64,000 bases of DNA from Leptospira selangorensis (GCF_004769405.1 NZ_RQES01000019.1:496001-560000), one strand, 5' to 3'; shown: positions 7,963-17,077, counted from the stretch's first letter. Translations and numbers: made by a program. The notes: a model not told the origin generated them from the sequence alone.

Positions 7963-8814
7963 TTATCCGAATCTTTCACTCAGAAGTTTTACCACCTGTT
8001 CCGGTCTCATGTTTGCTTGCGCAAGCATTGCGACACCACTTTTGGTTAAAATCTGATTTTTGGTATAGTCCACGATATGTTCCGCCATATCCGCGTCCCT
8101 TACTCGGCTTTCTGCAGAAACCATATTGATATAGTTTGACTGCAGTCCTTCTGCTGTAATTTCCAAACGGTTATAATAAGCTCCTAAATCGGATCTTTGT
8201 TTATTCACCTTTTGGATCGCGTTATCCAAAATACCGATCATCGCATTGGAAGAAGCGGGAGTAGACAAAGTCTGCTTTTTCCCGTTTGTTTCCAATTGAA
8301 GAGCACCGGCATTCATGGCATCCACGAAAATTTCCAGCTTCTCGTTTTGATTCGGTCCAACATGCAACTGGATCGGATTTTTAGAATCCTTAGAGTAGGC
8401 TCCGCTCAATGGACGAATTTTATTGAACTCGGCGGATTTACCCAGCCTGTCCACTTCTTCGATGAGTTGGTCTACTTCCAGTTGAACGAGTTTACGATCA
8501 TCATCCGAGTAAATCCCGTTGGAAGTTTGGATGGATAATTCTCTCAATCTTTGGAGAATATTATTCACTTGTTCCAGATTACCTTCGGTAACCTGAATGA
8601 ATGAAACTCCATCCATTACGTTTCTTTCAGCTTGGGCAAGACCGCGAATTTGGGTGCGCATCCTTTCGGAAACTGCAAATCCCAATGCATCATCACCGGC
8701 ACGATTGATCCTCATACCGGTAGATAATTTTTCTGTAGTCTTATCCAGCTCGTGATTGGTCGTCTTCAGTACGTTATTCGCACGAAGAGCGCTGATGTTG
8801 TGATTGATAATCAT
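7963..8814 (-). CDS. flaB: Flagellar filament core protein FlaB (flagellin)
   Basis: 283 residues, the usual size of spirochaetal core flagellins that lack the variable D2/D3 region. The N-terminal D0/D1 part (IINHNISALRANN...LSTGMRINRAGDDALG) and C-terminal D1/D0 part (SRVRDADMAEHIVDYTKNQI...QANMRPEQVVKLL) are classical. The protein is exported by the flagellar system into the periplasm to form the endoflagellar filament. The ATG at 8814 is preferred to upstream TTG codons because GGGAGG lies 7 bp before it and it gives the standard MIINHN start. The gene stands alone with its own leader and terminator. Leptospira carry several flaB paralogues and I cannot assign a number here. Confidence 0.95.
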   Translation of the reverse strand: MIINHNISALRANNVLKTTNHELDKTTEKLSTGMRINRAGDDALGFAVSERMRTQIRGLAQAERNVMDGVSFIQVTEGNLEQVNNILQRLRELSIQTSNGIYSDDDRKLVQLEVDQLIEEVDRLGKSAEFNKIRPLSGAYSKDSKNPIQLHVGPNQNEKLEIFVDAMNAGALQLETNGKKQTLSTPASSNAMIGILDNAIQKVNKQRSDLGAYYNRLEITAEGLQSNYINMVSAESRVRDADMAEHIVDYTKNQILTKSGVAMLAQANMRPEQVVKLLSERFG

Positions 8815-8820
8815 CAACAA

Positions 8821-8854
8821 CCTCCCTGTAGCTAGAGTTCGGATCCGTCCGAAC
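8821..8854 (-). promoter_or_regulatory. flaB leader with two CsrA-like sites (SD overlap and GGA-loop hairpin)
   Basis: On the minus strand the flaB Shine-Dalgarno lies in CTACAGGGAGGT (8831-8820), which matches 10 of 12 positions of the CsrA SELEX consensus RUACARGGAUGU. Just upstream, plus-strand 8837-8854 is a perfect 7-bp inverted repeat whose four-base loop, on the minus strand, reads CGGA, so ACGGAT is presented at a hairpin tip, the favoured CsrA target. The two GGA cores are about 21 nt apart. The sequence is seen; binding by CsrA is inferred by analogy with Bacillus hag and Borrelia flaB leaders. Confidence 0.55.
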
Positions 8855-8860
8855 CATTAG

Positions 8861-8901
8861 GCCGGGCTTTTAGGAGGGGAGAACCTCCCGGGCAACCCGG
8901 A
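8861..8901 (-). other. GC-rich structured part of the flaB leader with potential anti-Shine-Dalgarno
   Basis: The segment contains a CCGGG-CAA-CCCGG hairpin and a GGAGG/CCTCC pairing. Read on the minus strand it includes CCCCTCC, which could also pair with the flaB GGGAGG ribosome binding site about 50 nt downstream. This gives scope for alternative leader structures. It is unusual in this otherwise AT-leaning sequence. The rest of the 8821-9124 gap holds the candidate flaB promoter and nothing else that I can name. Confidence 0.4.
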
Positions 8902-9013
8902 TATCCACTGCGAATTTCACTCCCTTATTTTTGTGGGGAGATTTTTTTTACGATTTTTCCTAAAGACTAAAGTCGCAATCGACGATAATCCAAAAGAGGG
9001 AAAATCCACTCTC

Positions 9014-9043
9014 ATTCTACCATTCACTTTAGCTATTTCGCAA
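9014..9043 (-). promoter_or_regulatory. flaB: Candidate flaB promoter
   Basis: On the minus strand TTGCGA (9043-9038) and TAGAAT (9019-9014) are spaced by 18 bp, a sigma70-like match (4/6 and 5/6). Transcription would start near 9007 and give a leader of about 190 nt carrying the hairpins described for this gene. No good sigma28 motif was found in this direction. Confidence 0.4.
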
Positions 9044-9124
9044 CTTTTTTTCCGTTAAAACTGCTTTTCTTGCGGGAATTTTCAGAAGTTTTTCGCATTC
9101 TGTCCCCTAAATTCAGGCCGAATC

Positions 9125-9682
9125 ATGAAAATTTATACCAAAAAGGGAGATTCCGGAACCACATCCTTGGCTTCCGGGACCAGGGTCTCCAAATCAGATC
9201 CCAGGGTAGAATTGTACGGAACCGCAGACGAGTTAAACTCAAGCATCGGAGTCGCAATTTCTTTCCTAACAAAGGATTCCAAACTAAAGGACTCATTAGA
9301 GAGGATCCAAAATTTACTTTTTGAATTAGGATCGGAACTTGCAGGATATAAGAAGAAAGACGATTCTTCCTGTATCCTAGAAGAAGATATTTCCGAATTG
9401 GAGAAGGAGATAGATTTTTGGCAAGACTCACTTCTTCCTCTGAAAAATTTTATCCTTCCTGGCGGATCTTCCGCTTCTTCTTTTTTACATGTCTCCAGAA
9501 CCTTAGCCAGAAGATTAGAAAGAGACCTAGTACATTATAAAGAAGAAGGTCATGAAATCTTTGCAGAAAATCTTAGATTCTTAAATAGACTTTCTGATCA
9601 TCTATTCGTAGCTGCAAGATACGCAAATTTTGAATCTAAAATCCCGGAACCAGAATGGAAATCCAGAGCCAAAGGCAAATAA
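9125..9682 (+). CDS. pduO: Corrinoid (cob(I)alamin) adenosyltransferase, PduO type
   Basis: 185 residues. The enzyme transfers the adenosyl group of ATP to cob(I)alamin to make coenzyme B12. The N-terminal ATP-binding motif (KIYTKKGDSGTTSLASGTRVSKSD) and VELYGTADELNSSIG are hallmarks of the PduO family, as is the later SRTLARRLERDLV block with the Arg residues used in catalysis, and NRLSDHLFVAARYAN near the end. Length fits. The product is needed by the B12-dependent ribonucleotide reductase encoded at 53238-56831. Its 3' end overlaps the next gene by 28 bp. The ribosome binding site is weak. Confidence 0.93.
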   Translation: MKIYTKKGDSGTTSLASGTRVSKSDPRVELYGTADELNSSIGVAISFLTKDSKLKDSLERIQNLLFELGSELAGYKKKDDSSCILEEDISELEKEIDFWQDSLLPLKNFILPGGSSASSFLHVSRTLARRLERDLVHYKEEGHEIFAENLRFLNRLSDHLFVAARYANFESKIPEPEWKSRAKGK

Positions 9683-10947
9683 CCCATCCTAGAGGTTTAT
9701 ATGTTCTCTTCTTCGTGGAAATGTGGGAGAGATTTTCTTTTTACGGAATGAGAGCACTTCTTGTTCTGTTTTTGACCAAAGAACTTTTGATGCAGGACGC
9801 GCAAGCGGGTAGAATATACGGATTTTATAATGGATTCGTATATCTGACACCAATCTTGGGCGGTTTACTGGCAGATAGATTTTTAGGTTACAAACGTTCC
9901 ATCTTTTTGGGTGGAGTGCTCATGATGTTCGGCCATCTTTCTCTGGCGTTTAATGGTCTTTGGACTTTTTATTTGGGACTAGGACTTTTGATCGCAGGAA
10001 ACGGTTTTTTCAAACCATGTATCTCCACTGTTGTAGGAAGAATTTACGAATTAGAAGGGAAACCTGAACTAAAAGATTCCGGTTTTACTATATTCTATTT
10101 TGGGATCAATTTGGGTGCTATCTTGGGGACCTGGGCATGTGCAAATCTTGCCGAATATAAAGGTTGGCATTATGGATTCGGGATTGCAGCTGTTGGAATG
10201 TTAATCGGTCTTATTATCTTTGGATTTTTAGGAAGAAGGGTAAATCCAGACGCATTCTTAGCGAATGGAAATCAAGGGCAGTCAGACTCGGAAATAGAAG
10301 ATCCTAAACAAAATAGAGAAAGAATTTTTGCGATTATGGTTTTCTCTGCGATTACGATCACATTCTGGGCTTCTTATGAACAGATCGGTTCCTCTTTAAG
10401 CTTGATCATTGATAGATATGTGGACAGAAATATTTTGGGTTGGGAAATTCCTGCGGCGAATTACCAATCTTTGAACCCACTTTTTGTAGTGAGTTTGGCA
10501 TTAGTCGTTTCTTGGGTCTGGAAAATATTCGAAGAATCAGGAAGGCATATTTCCACAGTGACTAAGTTCTGTTTAGGACTGATCGTTTTAGGATTAGGAT
10601 ACCTTCTTCTTTCCTTAGTAACTTTTGGATCTACTGAAAAGTTTTCCTCTATTTGGATCATTCTTTCTATTCTACTTTTAACGATCGGAGAATTGTTTTT
10701 ATCTCCAGTAGGTTTGTCCTTAGTTACAAAATTGGCTCCTGTAAAAGTCGCTTCTATGATGATGGGATTTTGGTTTTTAGCAAACTTCTTCGCTCATGTG
10801 CTTGCCGGAGAATTAACTAGGTTCATGGGAGGAAGAGAATCTTTATCAGGATTTTTCCTGATCTTCTTCTTTTTACCTACAATCACTGCGATCGGTTTAT
10901 TCCTTTTTCGTAAAAAATTAGAATCTTGGATGCATGGTGTAAAATGA
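9655..10947 (+). CDS. POT/PTR-family proton-coupled oligopeptide transporter
   Basis: 430 residues with about 12 membrane segments. The N-terminus holds the POT signature (FVEMWERFSFYGMRALLVLF, with the E-x-x-E-R-F/Y proton-coupling motif) and the second PTR2 motif FYFGINLGA at about residue 165. This is an MFS-fold inner-membrane importer for di- and tripeptides. It is somewhat shorter than E. coli DtpA (about 500) because the two extra helices between the halves appear to be absent or short. It overlaps the adenosyltransferase gene upstream and shares an ATGA overlap with the NlpC/P60 gene downstream, so a role in recycling cell-wall peptides released by that hydrolase is possible, as inference. 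Confidence 0.9.
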   Translation: MEIQSQRQITHPRGLYVLFFVEMWERFSFYGMRALLVLFLTKELLMQDAQAGRIYGFYNGFVYLTPILGGLLADRFLGYKRSIFLGGVLMMFGHLSLAFNGLWTFYLGLGLLIAGNGFFKPCISTVVGRIYELEGKPELKDSGFTIFYFGINLGAILGTWACANLAEYKGWHYGFGIAAVGMLIGLIIFGFLGRRVNPDAFLANGNQGQSDSEIEDPKQNRERIFAIMVFSAITITFWASYEQIGSSLSLIIDRYVDRNILGWEIPAANYQSLNPLFVVSLALVVSWVWKIFEESGRHISTVTKFCLGLIVLGLGYLLLSLVTFGSTEKFSSIWIILSILLLTIGELFLSPVGLSLVTKLAPVKVASMMMGFWFLANFFAHVLAGELTRFMGGRESLSGFFLIFFFLPTITAIGLFLFRKKLESWMHGVK

Positions 10948-12197
10948 GAGTTCGGATCTTAACAGTTTACCTTCTTCTTTTATTCTCCGTTTCAATATTT
11001 GCAGACCCTTTCGAGGATTTGCTTAAAAGCGATTGGGACAAATCCCAAACACTTCTAATCAAAAACTCCGTTTTCCAAAAATTAGGACAAAGAGCTGGAA
11101 GCAAAGAAGTGCTGAAGATCACTAAAAATGTGATCCCTTGGGCGATCTTAGAAGGTGTGACTCCTGAAAAAACTGCAGAACTTATAATAAACCTGGACTT
11201 CGCAGTCAAAGAAGGGCTTACATTCGAAGAGGCGGAAGACGCAATCCCAGTCGTTTCCAAAAGAGAAATTTCCAAAGAGGATTTTAGTTATATAGGTTTA
11301 TACTTTAAAGAAACCAAAAAAGCGGGCATCCGAGAAGAAGTCCGAAACCGCTTTGTAGAAGCCGCCATGGAAAAAAAATGGGACGGATTCTCGGTACTCG
11401 CAGGCGGAAGAGCACTGATCGCGGGTAAGCTCGTTGATTTTCCTGAAAACCGTTTAGCTTCTAAAATCCTGAATCAATTTCCTGCCAAAGGTAGAAGTAT
11501 CCCTTTTGCAAAAACAGAAACCGTTTTTAAATCCGTGCTCGATTCTAAATTGGACGGAGCATCGTATATACTTCTTTCTAATTTAAAAAAATTGCATGAA
11601 GGCGAGAAGGAGAGCTCTCCGCAAAAATTTGCTTCCGCTCGTGCTGTAGAAACTTCTTTGGAAGAGGTTGGTGGGATCGTGATTGGCGATAGACCAAGAA
11701 TTGAACCTTTACCTGATCCTCCTCTAGTTCCAAATTTGCCCGAACCTGGAGAACCCATAGAGCCGGACAAACCTGCAAAGGAAAGTTGGGAAACCTTATC
11801 TGCACCAATCTTACAAAAGGTCGCGAAAGAATGGGTAGGAACTCCTTATAAATGGGCGAATGCCGCAAAAACTGGAACTGATTGTTCCGGTTTTACTTTT
11901 AGAGTTTTGACGGATGGTCGTATCGGCGTTCCTGAAAAAATGGTATCACGTGCTTCTAGTGCTCAAACTAAAATGGGAACAGGAGTTTCTCATAATGAGA
12001 TGAGATCCGGGGATCTGATCTTTTTCTCTGCTTCTCCTAACCAATCCAAAGTTACTCATGTGGGAATGGTTTTAAATGGAGAGGATTTTGCTCATGCTTC
12101 TTCTACACGAGGAGTGGTGATCGACAAGATCAGAATGAAATGGTGGATCGATCGATTCGTGATGTCCAGGCGGGTATTTAAGAAAGTTGTGAATTGA
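10944..12197 (+). CDS. Exported NlpC/P60-family cysteine peptidase
   Basis: 417 residues from the ATG at 10944, which overlaps the transporter stop codon (ATGA); the signal peptide RILTVYLLLLFSVSIFA supports this start over an in-frame one 18 bp upstream. Residues about 25-245 form a helical region of unknown function. A Pro-rich linker (about 250-280, with PDPPLVPNLPEPGEP) leads to the C-terminal NlpC/P60 domain. The catalytic Cys is in TDCSGF, the His in THVGMV, and HASS is the third site. Such enzymes cut the D-Glu/meso-DAP bond of peptidoglycan stem peptides in the periplasm. The N-terminal region is much longer than in minimal family members. Confidence 0.88.
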   Translation: MRVRILTVYLLLLFSVSIFADPFEDLLKSDWDKSQTLLIKNSVFQKLGQRAGSKEVLKITKNVIPWAILEGVTPEKTAELIINLDFAVKEGLTFEEAEDAIPVVSKREISKEDFSYIGLYFKETKKAGIREEVRNRFVEAAMEKKWDGFSVLAGGRALIAGKLVDFPENRLASKILNQFPAKGRSIPFAKTETVFKSVLDSKLDGASYILLSNLKKLHEGEKESSPQKFASARAVETSLEEVGGIVIGDRPRIEPLPDPPLVPNLPEPGEPIEPDKPAKESWETLSAPILQKVAKEWVGTPYKWANAAKTGTDCSGFTFRVLTDGRIGVPEKMVSRASSAQTKMGTGVSHNEMRSGDLIFFSASPNQSKVTHVGMVLNGEDFAHASSTRGVVIDKIRMKWWIDRFVMSRRVFKKVVN

Positions 12198-12199
12198 GG

Positions 12200-12330
12200 C
12201 GCAAAGTTTAGCAGAGATGCCAAGATAATCGCACGCAGAGGCGCTGAGACTCAGAGATTTTAGTTTATTAAATTCCATAACTTCGCGGCTTTGCGTCTCC
12301 GCGTGAAAATAACTCTGTGCCTCTTTTAAT
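12200..12330. repeat. Dispersed palindromic intergenic repeat (GCG/TTTGCG type), copy 1
   Basis: The gap between the converging NlpC and Lon-N genes is filled by a degenerate palindrome. CACGCAGAGGCGC (12232-12244) pairs with GCGTCTCCGCGTG (12293-12305) at 11 of 13 positions, GCGCAAAG (12200-12207) mirrors CTTTGCGT (12289-12296), and CTGAGACTCAG is a short inner palindrome. A related element lies at 57409-57476. I recall this type of repeat as common in leptospiral genomes, possibly a small non-autonomous mobile element or a bidirectional terminator. Confidence 0.6.
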
Positions 12331-12338
12331 CTCTGCGA

Positions 12339-12953
12339 CTATTCTCCCAGATTCATTTCCTCAACGATGCCAACAAGCAGTTGTGCTTTTAGGATCTGAT
12401 CGGTGCTTGAGAGGATTTCCTGCTTCTTCTTAAAATTGAAATTTAGGATAGAAGATATAAAATCGACAGGGAAAGGATGAGACCATAGATCATTCATTCG
12501 AAGGATCAATTCTTCTTTAGCGCCTTCCGAAAGTAGAATCCGTTTGGTGAGATATAAGATTCGATCAAAGATCTCTACGAATAGTTTATCTTCTATATAT
12601 TTGGAATCAGGTTCTAATTTTTCTACAATTCCGATCCGGAAAGGTTCCATTGTATCGTAAGATTCTAATTTTGCGATACCTTTGCCTTCGAGTAGAATAT
12701 TAGATCTTCCGTCAGGAAGTGGATCTTTTCGAACGATTACTCCCCAACCAAAAACAGTTTCAATTTCAGGCTGAGGATTTTTTAAATTACCTGGCTCCAT
12801 CTTAATTGGAGCGATCGCCATTTCTTCGCCGGACTCGGAACAATAGTCCAACATCATCCTGTATCTAGGCTCGAAAATATGAAGAGGAAGAAATGTGCCT
12901 GGAAATAAGATGACTTCAGGAAGAGGAAAGATCGGAATTGTAGTTCTTGACAC
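12339..12953 (-). CDS. Lon N-terminal (substrate-binding) domain protein
   Basis: 204 residues starting with GTG. The N-terminus reads IPIFPLPEVILFPGTFLPLHIFEPRYR, the hallmark of the Lon N-terminal/PUA-like LON domain, and a helical C-terminal half follows. No AAA+ ATPase or Ser-Lys protease domain is present, so it is a stand-alone LON domain protein. Such proteins are common but poorly understood; roles in substrate binding have been proposed. The gene is divergent from rfaE1 with only 62 bp between the starts, so both promoters must share that gap. Family is clear; function is not. Confidence 0.85.
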   Translation of the reverse strand: MSRTTIPIFPLPEVILFPGTFLPLHIFEPRYRMMLDYCSESGEEMAIAPIKMEPGNLKNPQPEIETVFGWGVIVRKDPLPDGRSNILLEGKGIAKLESYDTMEPFRIGIVEKLEPDSKYIEDKLFVEIFDRILYLTKRILLSEGAKEELILRMNDLWSHPFPVDFISSILNFNFKKKQEILSSTDQILKAQLLVGIVEEMNLGE

Positions 12954-13015
12954 CTAGGATTTATCCTAACCTGTTGAAGTGAAAACGCAAATCAAATTGT
13001 AAGACCGGTTTAAAA

Positions 13016-14026
13016 TTGTACTACTTAGATAAAAAGCGATATTTGGAAGCGGCTTCTAAATTAAAAACCACTAAAATTATAGTAATCGGTGATCTCATCC
13101 TGGATGAGTATCTGATCGGAGAAGTGAATCGAATTTCTCCGGAAGCCCCTGTTCCGGTGGTCTGGGTGAGGAATGAAAAAACCACTTTGGGTGGAGCGGG
13201 AAACGTTGTAAAAAATCTTTCTCGTTTAGGAGTCCAATCCTTTGTGCTTGGTAGAGCGGGTAACGACTCTGCTGCTAAAACTCTGGATGATCTTCTTTCT
13301 ACAGAAAATACAATCTCTTCCAAAAATACAATTATACGTTCCGAAAAAGTCCCAACCATTCTAAAAACAAGAGTGATCGCAGGTCACCAACAAGTTTGTC
13401 GTATAGATAGAGAAGAAACATTTCCTTTAAGCGATTCGGAAGAAAAACAATTATTAGAAAGTTTCTCTAAGATCATACAAGAAGCAGACGCAGTTGTCCT
13501 TTCCGATTATGATAAGGGAACCTTGACCGCAAGTCTCATTCGCAAATCGATAGATATAGCAGTCCAACATAAAAAAATCGTAACAGTAGATCCCCAGGTG
13601 TCACATTTTTTCCAATACGAAAAAGCAACCGTGATGACCCCGAACCATCATGAGGCAGGAAAGGCTCTCGGCAAAAAATTAGAAACAAACGCCGAGGTAG
13701 AAGAAGCAGCCAAGAAGATCGCGGAAAATCTAAATTCTCCTTCTATGATGATCACTCGCGGCGAAAAAGGAATGAGCCTTTATATTTCTTCCGAATCTAA
13801 AACGTATCATATCCCTACTGTGGCTAAGGAAGTATTCGATGTAACCGGAGCAGGGGATACTGTGATCTCAGTTTACACTTCTTTTTTAGCGGCAGGTTTA
13901 GGAGAATTAGAAGCAGCAATCGTTTCTAATGCAGCGGCAGGAGTAGTGGTCGGAAAACTGGGTGCTGAAACTGTTTCTTTGGAAGAACTTTTAGGAGCTC
14001 TGGAGAAAAGAGGAAGTTTTCAGTGA
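13016..14026 (+). CDS. rfaE1: D-glycero-beta-D-manno-heptose-7-phosphate kinase (HldE N-terminal domain as separate protein)
   Basis: 336 residues, PfkB/ribokinase fold. It phosphorylates heptose-7-phosphate at C1 for ADP-heptose synthesis, needed for the LPS core. Motifs are IGDLILDEYLIGEVNRISPEAPVPVV at the N-terminus, TLGGAGNVVKNLSRLG, and the catalytic DVTGAGDTV near residue 280, where Asp is the general base. The start is a TTG at 13016 without a clear ribosome binding site and is the least certain point; the domain begins soon after, so little can be missing. The following gene, overlapping by 4 bp (GTGA), encodes the adenylyltransferase that E. coli fuses to this kinase in HldE. Confidence 0.92.
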   Translation: MYYLDKKRYLEAASKLKTTKIIVIGDLILDEYLIGEVNRISPEAPVPVVWVRNEKTTLGGAGNVVKNLSRLGVQSFVLGRAGNDSAAKTLDDLLSTENTISSKNTIIRSEKVPTILKTRVIAGHQQVCRIDREETFPLSDSEEKQLLESFSKIIQEADAVVLSDYDKGTLTASLIRKSIDIAVQHKKIVTVDPQVSHFFQYEKATVMTPNHHEAGKALGKKLETNAEVEEAAKKIAENLNSPSMMITRGEKGMSLYISSESKTYHIPTVAKEVFDVTGAGDTVISVYTSFLAAGLGELEAAIVSNAAAGVVVGKLGAETVSLEELLGALEKRGSFQ

Positions 14027-14517
14027 AGTCTTCTTTCTCTTCTTGTATAGAGAAAATTATTCCTTTTCACGAAGTTAAAAATGTTTCGGAGAAGGTCCGT
14101 TCTAACCAAAAGATCGTTTTTACGAACGGAGTATTCGATCTAGTTCATAAGGGTCATCTTACCTATCTCTCCCAAGCAAGAGACTTGGGAGATGTTCTTT
14201 GGATTGGAATCAATTCTGATTCTTCCGTCAAAAGACTGAAAGGTCCCGAACGTCCTGTAAATCCGGAAGAAGATCGGGCACTTCTTCTTTCCTGTCTCTC
14301 CTTCGTAGACTATATCAGCGTGTTTTCGGAAGACACTCCTTTGGAACTGATCTCTCAGGTAGCGCCTCATATTCACGTAAAAGGGGGAGATTATGATCTG
14401 GAAGCTCTTCCTGAGACTCCACTTGTTCGCAAATTAGGCGGAGAAGTACAAATTCTACCCTTTGTTCCCGGATTTTCCAGTACGGATCTGATCCGTCGTA
14501 TTCGCCAAAAACCCTAG
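14023..14517 (+). CDS. rfaE2: D-glycero-beta-D-manno-heptose 1-phosphate adenylyltransferase (HldE C-terminal domain)
   Basis: 164 residues with the nucleotidyltransferase signature VFTNGVFDLVHKGHLTYL (HxGH motif HKGH) and SSTDLIRRI at the C-terminus. It activates heptose-1-phosphate with ATP to ADP-heptose in the cytoplasm. The GTG start overlaps the stop of the kinase gene, so the two halves of HldE are made as a translationally coupled pair. An N-terminal extension of about 20 residues precedes the fold. Downstream, pyrG and kdsA continue the sugar-activation theme. Confidence 0.93.
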   Translation: MKSSFSSCIEKIIPFHEVKNVSEKVRSNQKIVFTNGVFDLVHKGHLTYLSQARDLGDVLWIGINSDSSVKRLKGPERPVNPEEDRALLLSCLSFVDYISVFSEDTPLELISQVAPHIHVKGGDYDLEALPETPLVRKLGGEVQILPFVPGFSSTDLIRRIRQKP

Positions 14518-14598
14518 ATTTACTTCTCAATTCTACGAAATTCCGAGTTGGATTTTCCGAGACTGAAGAAAACTCTGTTCAGCAGGTAGGAGTTCGGT

Positions 14599-16215
14599 TT
14601 GTCCAAAACTAAATTTATTTTCGTGACCGGAGGTGTTTGTTCCTCCCTTGGTAAGGGTGTATCCGCTGCAGCCCTTGGATGCCTTTTGGAAAGTAGGGGT
14701 TATTCCGTTTCTCTGCAAAAAATGGATCCTTATATCAATATTGATCCGGGAACCATGAGTCCGTACCAGCACGGCGAAGTGTATGTAACCGAAGACGGCG
14801 CAGAAACTGATCTGGATCTTGGGTATTATGAAAGATTTACCAAATCCAAGTTTACTCGTAAGAATTCTGTTTCTACCGGACAAATTTATAATACTGTTAT
14901 CCAAAGAGAAAGAAAAGGGGATTATCTAGGACGAACAGTCCAAGTTGTTCCTCATATCACAAACGAGATCCGAAACAGGATCTATACTCTTGCAAGAGAA
15001 AATGCAACCGACTTCGTAATCGTAGAGATCGGCGGAACAGTGGGGGACATCGAATCCATCCCATTCTTAGAAGCAATCCGCCAGATGAGATATGAACACG
15101 GACCTACTCAAGTTTTATTCATCCATGTTACTTTAGTTCCTACCATCACAGTAGCAGGGGAAGCCAAAACAAAACCGACTCAACACTCCGTAAAAGAACT
15201 TTTGGCACTCGGGATCCAACCTGATATTTTGATCTGCCGTGTAAACCAACCTATGCCAAAGGAAATGAAAGGAAAAATTTCCTCCTTCTGTAACGTGAAA
15301 GAAGAAAATGTGATCTCCGCTTCCGATATCAGTACTTCTATCTATGAAATTCCTAAAATGTATAAGGAAGAAAAATTAGACCAAGTAGTTCTAAAAACAT
15401 TAGGATTAGAACTTGGAAAATCTAATTTTACTGAATGGGAGAAGATCATAAAAAGTCTTCACTCAGCAAAACAAACCGTACAAATAGCAGTGGTTGGAAA
15501 ATATATTTCTCTTCACGATGCATATCGTTCCGTTTATGAAAGTTTATCTCATGGTGGAATTGCAAACGAAGCAAATGTAGAATTTATCAAAGTAGATCCC
15601 GAAAAACTGGATAAAACAAATGTGAAGGATGTTTTAAAATCCGCACATGGAGTTTTAGTTCCAGGTGGATTCGGAGACAGAGGTATAGAAGGTAAGATCG
15701 CAGCGATCCAATATGCAAGAACCAAAGGAATTCCATTTTTTGGAATTTGTTTAGGTATGCAATGTGCGGTGATTGAATATGCAAGAAACGTTCTTGGCCT
15801 AAAAGATGCAAACTCCACTGAGTTCCGACCTGATTCTCCGGATCCAGTCATCTCTCTTATCGAAGAGCAGATGGATATTGATCAGATGGGTGGAACCATG
15901 CGTTTAGGATCTTATCCATGTAAGATCAAAAAGAACACATTGGCCTTTTCTGAATACAAACAAGAGCTGATCTATGAGAGACATAGACATAGATTCGAGT
16001 TTACTAACAAATACAAACAAAGATTCGAAGAGAAAGGAATGATCCTTTCAGGCATTTCCCCAGACGAAAACCTGATTGAAATCGTAGAAATTCCGGAACA
16101 TCCTTGGTTTATAGGAGTTCAGTTCCATCCTGAATTCACTGGAAAACCTACTAAACCGCATCCATTATTTGCCGGATTCATCCGTGCCGCGGTCAAATTT
16201 GCAAGGAAGGCATAA
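14599..16215 (+). CDS. pyrG: CTP synthase
   Basis: 538 residues, full length. The amidoligase domain starts with [20 protein letters not shown] and contains [20 protein letters not shown]. The C-terminal class I glutaminase has the oxyanion and nucleophile motifs [12 protein letters not shown] and FFGICLGMQ (catalytic Cys), and the catalytic HPEF near the end. It converts UTP, ATP and glutamine to CTP, supplying CMP-KDO synthesis and phospholipids. The start is TTG with AGGAG 6 bp upstream. The last base of the stop codon is the first base of the kdsA start, which indicates an operon. Confidence 0.97.
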   Translation: MSKTKFIFVTGGVCSSLGKGVSAAALGCLLESRGYSVSLQKMDPYINIDPGTMSPYQHGEVYVTEDGAETDLDLGYYERFTKSKFTRKNSVSTGQIYNTVIQRERKGDYLGRTVQVVPHITNEIRNRIYTLARENATDFVIVEIGGTVGDIESIPFLEAIRQMRYEHGPTQVLFIHVTLVPTITVAGEAKTKPTQHSVKELLALGIQPDILICRVNQPMPKEMKGKISSFCNVKEENVISASDISTSIYEIPKMYKEEKLDQVVLKTLGLELGKSNFTEWEKIIKSLHSAKQTVQIAVVGKYISLHDAYRSVYESLSHGGIANEANVEFIKVDPEKLDKTNVKDVLKSAHGVLVPGGFGDRGIEGKIAAIQYARTKGIPFFGICLGMQCAVIEYARNVLGLKDANSTEFRPDSPDPVISLIEEQMDIDQMGGTMRLGSYPCKIKKNTLAFSEYKQELIYERHRHRFEFTNKYKQRFEEKGMILSGISPDENLIEIVEIPEHPWFIGVQFHPEFTGKPTKPHPLFAGFIRAAVKFARKA

Positions 16216-17066
16216 TGAGCGATAAAACTGCCCAAGAAAGGGACTTTTTAAGCGGTAAAAAGATAGGAGGAAAGAATCCATTCTTCCTGATCGCCGGTCC
16301 TTGTGTGATGGAAAACCGAGACTTACTCGAAAAAGTCTGCGCAGAGATGTTAGAGATCACCACTGAACTCGGCATTCCTTATGTTTTCAAAAGTAGTTTC
16401 GACAAAGCAAATCGTTCTTCTGTTACTTCTTATAGAGGTCCAGGCCTTACGGAAGGGATCAAACATTTAGAACATATTAAGAAAAAATTTAATGTTCCGG
16501 TGCTAACCGATATCCACGAGACCACTCAAGTAGGTCCTCTTGCAGATGTGATCGATATGTACCAGATCCCGGCTTTCTTAAGCAGACAAACCGACTTGAT
16601 CGCGGAATCCGCTAAAACCGGAAAATGGGTAAATGTCAAAAAAGGACAATTTTTAGCTCCTTCTGATTGTAGACATATCAAAACTAAAATCCAAGAATCC
16701 GGTTCCGAAAAGTATATGGTTACCGAAAGGGGAACCACATTCGGTTACGGGAATTTGGTGTTCGACGGAAGAACGGTTCCTATATTACATAGTTATGATA
16801 TTCCAGTAGTATTCGATGCGACTCATTCGGCACAATTGCCTGGAGCAGCGGGAAATATTACAGGAGGACAAAGAGAATATATTCCGAGTATGACCAGAAG
16901 TGCCGTAGCTCTCGGAATAGAAGGTATCTTTATGGAAGTGCATCCTGATCCTGCAAAAGCACTTTCAGATGCTACTACTCAGTATCCTCTTTCTGAAATT
17001 AAATCCTTATTAAAGGAATTGGTCGGTTTGGACCGTTACGTAAAACAGGAAATCCTAAACCGCTAA
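16215..17066 (+). CDS. kdsA: 3-deoxy-8-phosphooctulonate synthase (KDO-8-P synthase)
   Basis: 283 residues, typical length. It condenses phosphoenolpyruvate and arabinose-5-phosphate to KDO-8-phosphate, the first step of KDO for lipid A. Motifs are FLIAGPCVMEN, VFKSSFDKANRSS, LTDIHE, KKGQFLAP and FDATHSAQLPG. The usual N-terminus carries a short extra lead of about 18 residues. The gene overlaps pyrG by one base and is followed by the LPS export genes, so this operon joins synthesis and transport. Confidence 0.97.
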   Translation: MSDKTAQERDFLSGKKIGGKNPFFLIAGPCVMENRDLLEKVCAEMLEITTELGIPYVFKSSFDKANRSSVTSYRGPGLTEGIKHLEHIKKKFNVPVLTDIHETTQVGPLADVIDMYQIPAFLSRQTDLIAESAKTGKWVNVKKGQFLAPSDCRHIKTKIQESGSEKYMVTERGTTFGYGNLVFDGRTVPILHSYDIPVVFDATHSAQLPGAAGNITGGQREYIPSMTRSAVALGIEGIFMEVHPDPAKALSDATTQYPLSEIKSLLKELVGLDRYVKQEILNR

Positions 17067-17077
17067 TCGATATAGAC

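Noticed and set aside
8961..8988. Sigma28-like boxes TAAAGACT and GACGATAA on the plus strand near flaB
   Set aside because: They are spaced by 12 bp and point away from flaB toward the adenosyltransferase gene, and the match is imperfect. Flagellin is on the other strand, so a role is unlikely.
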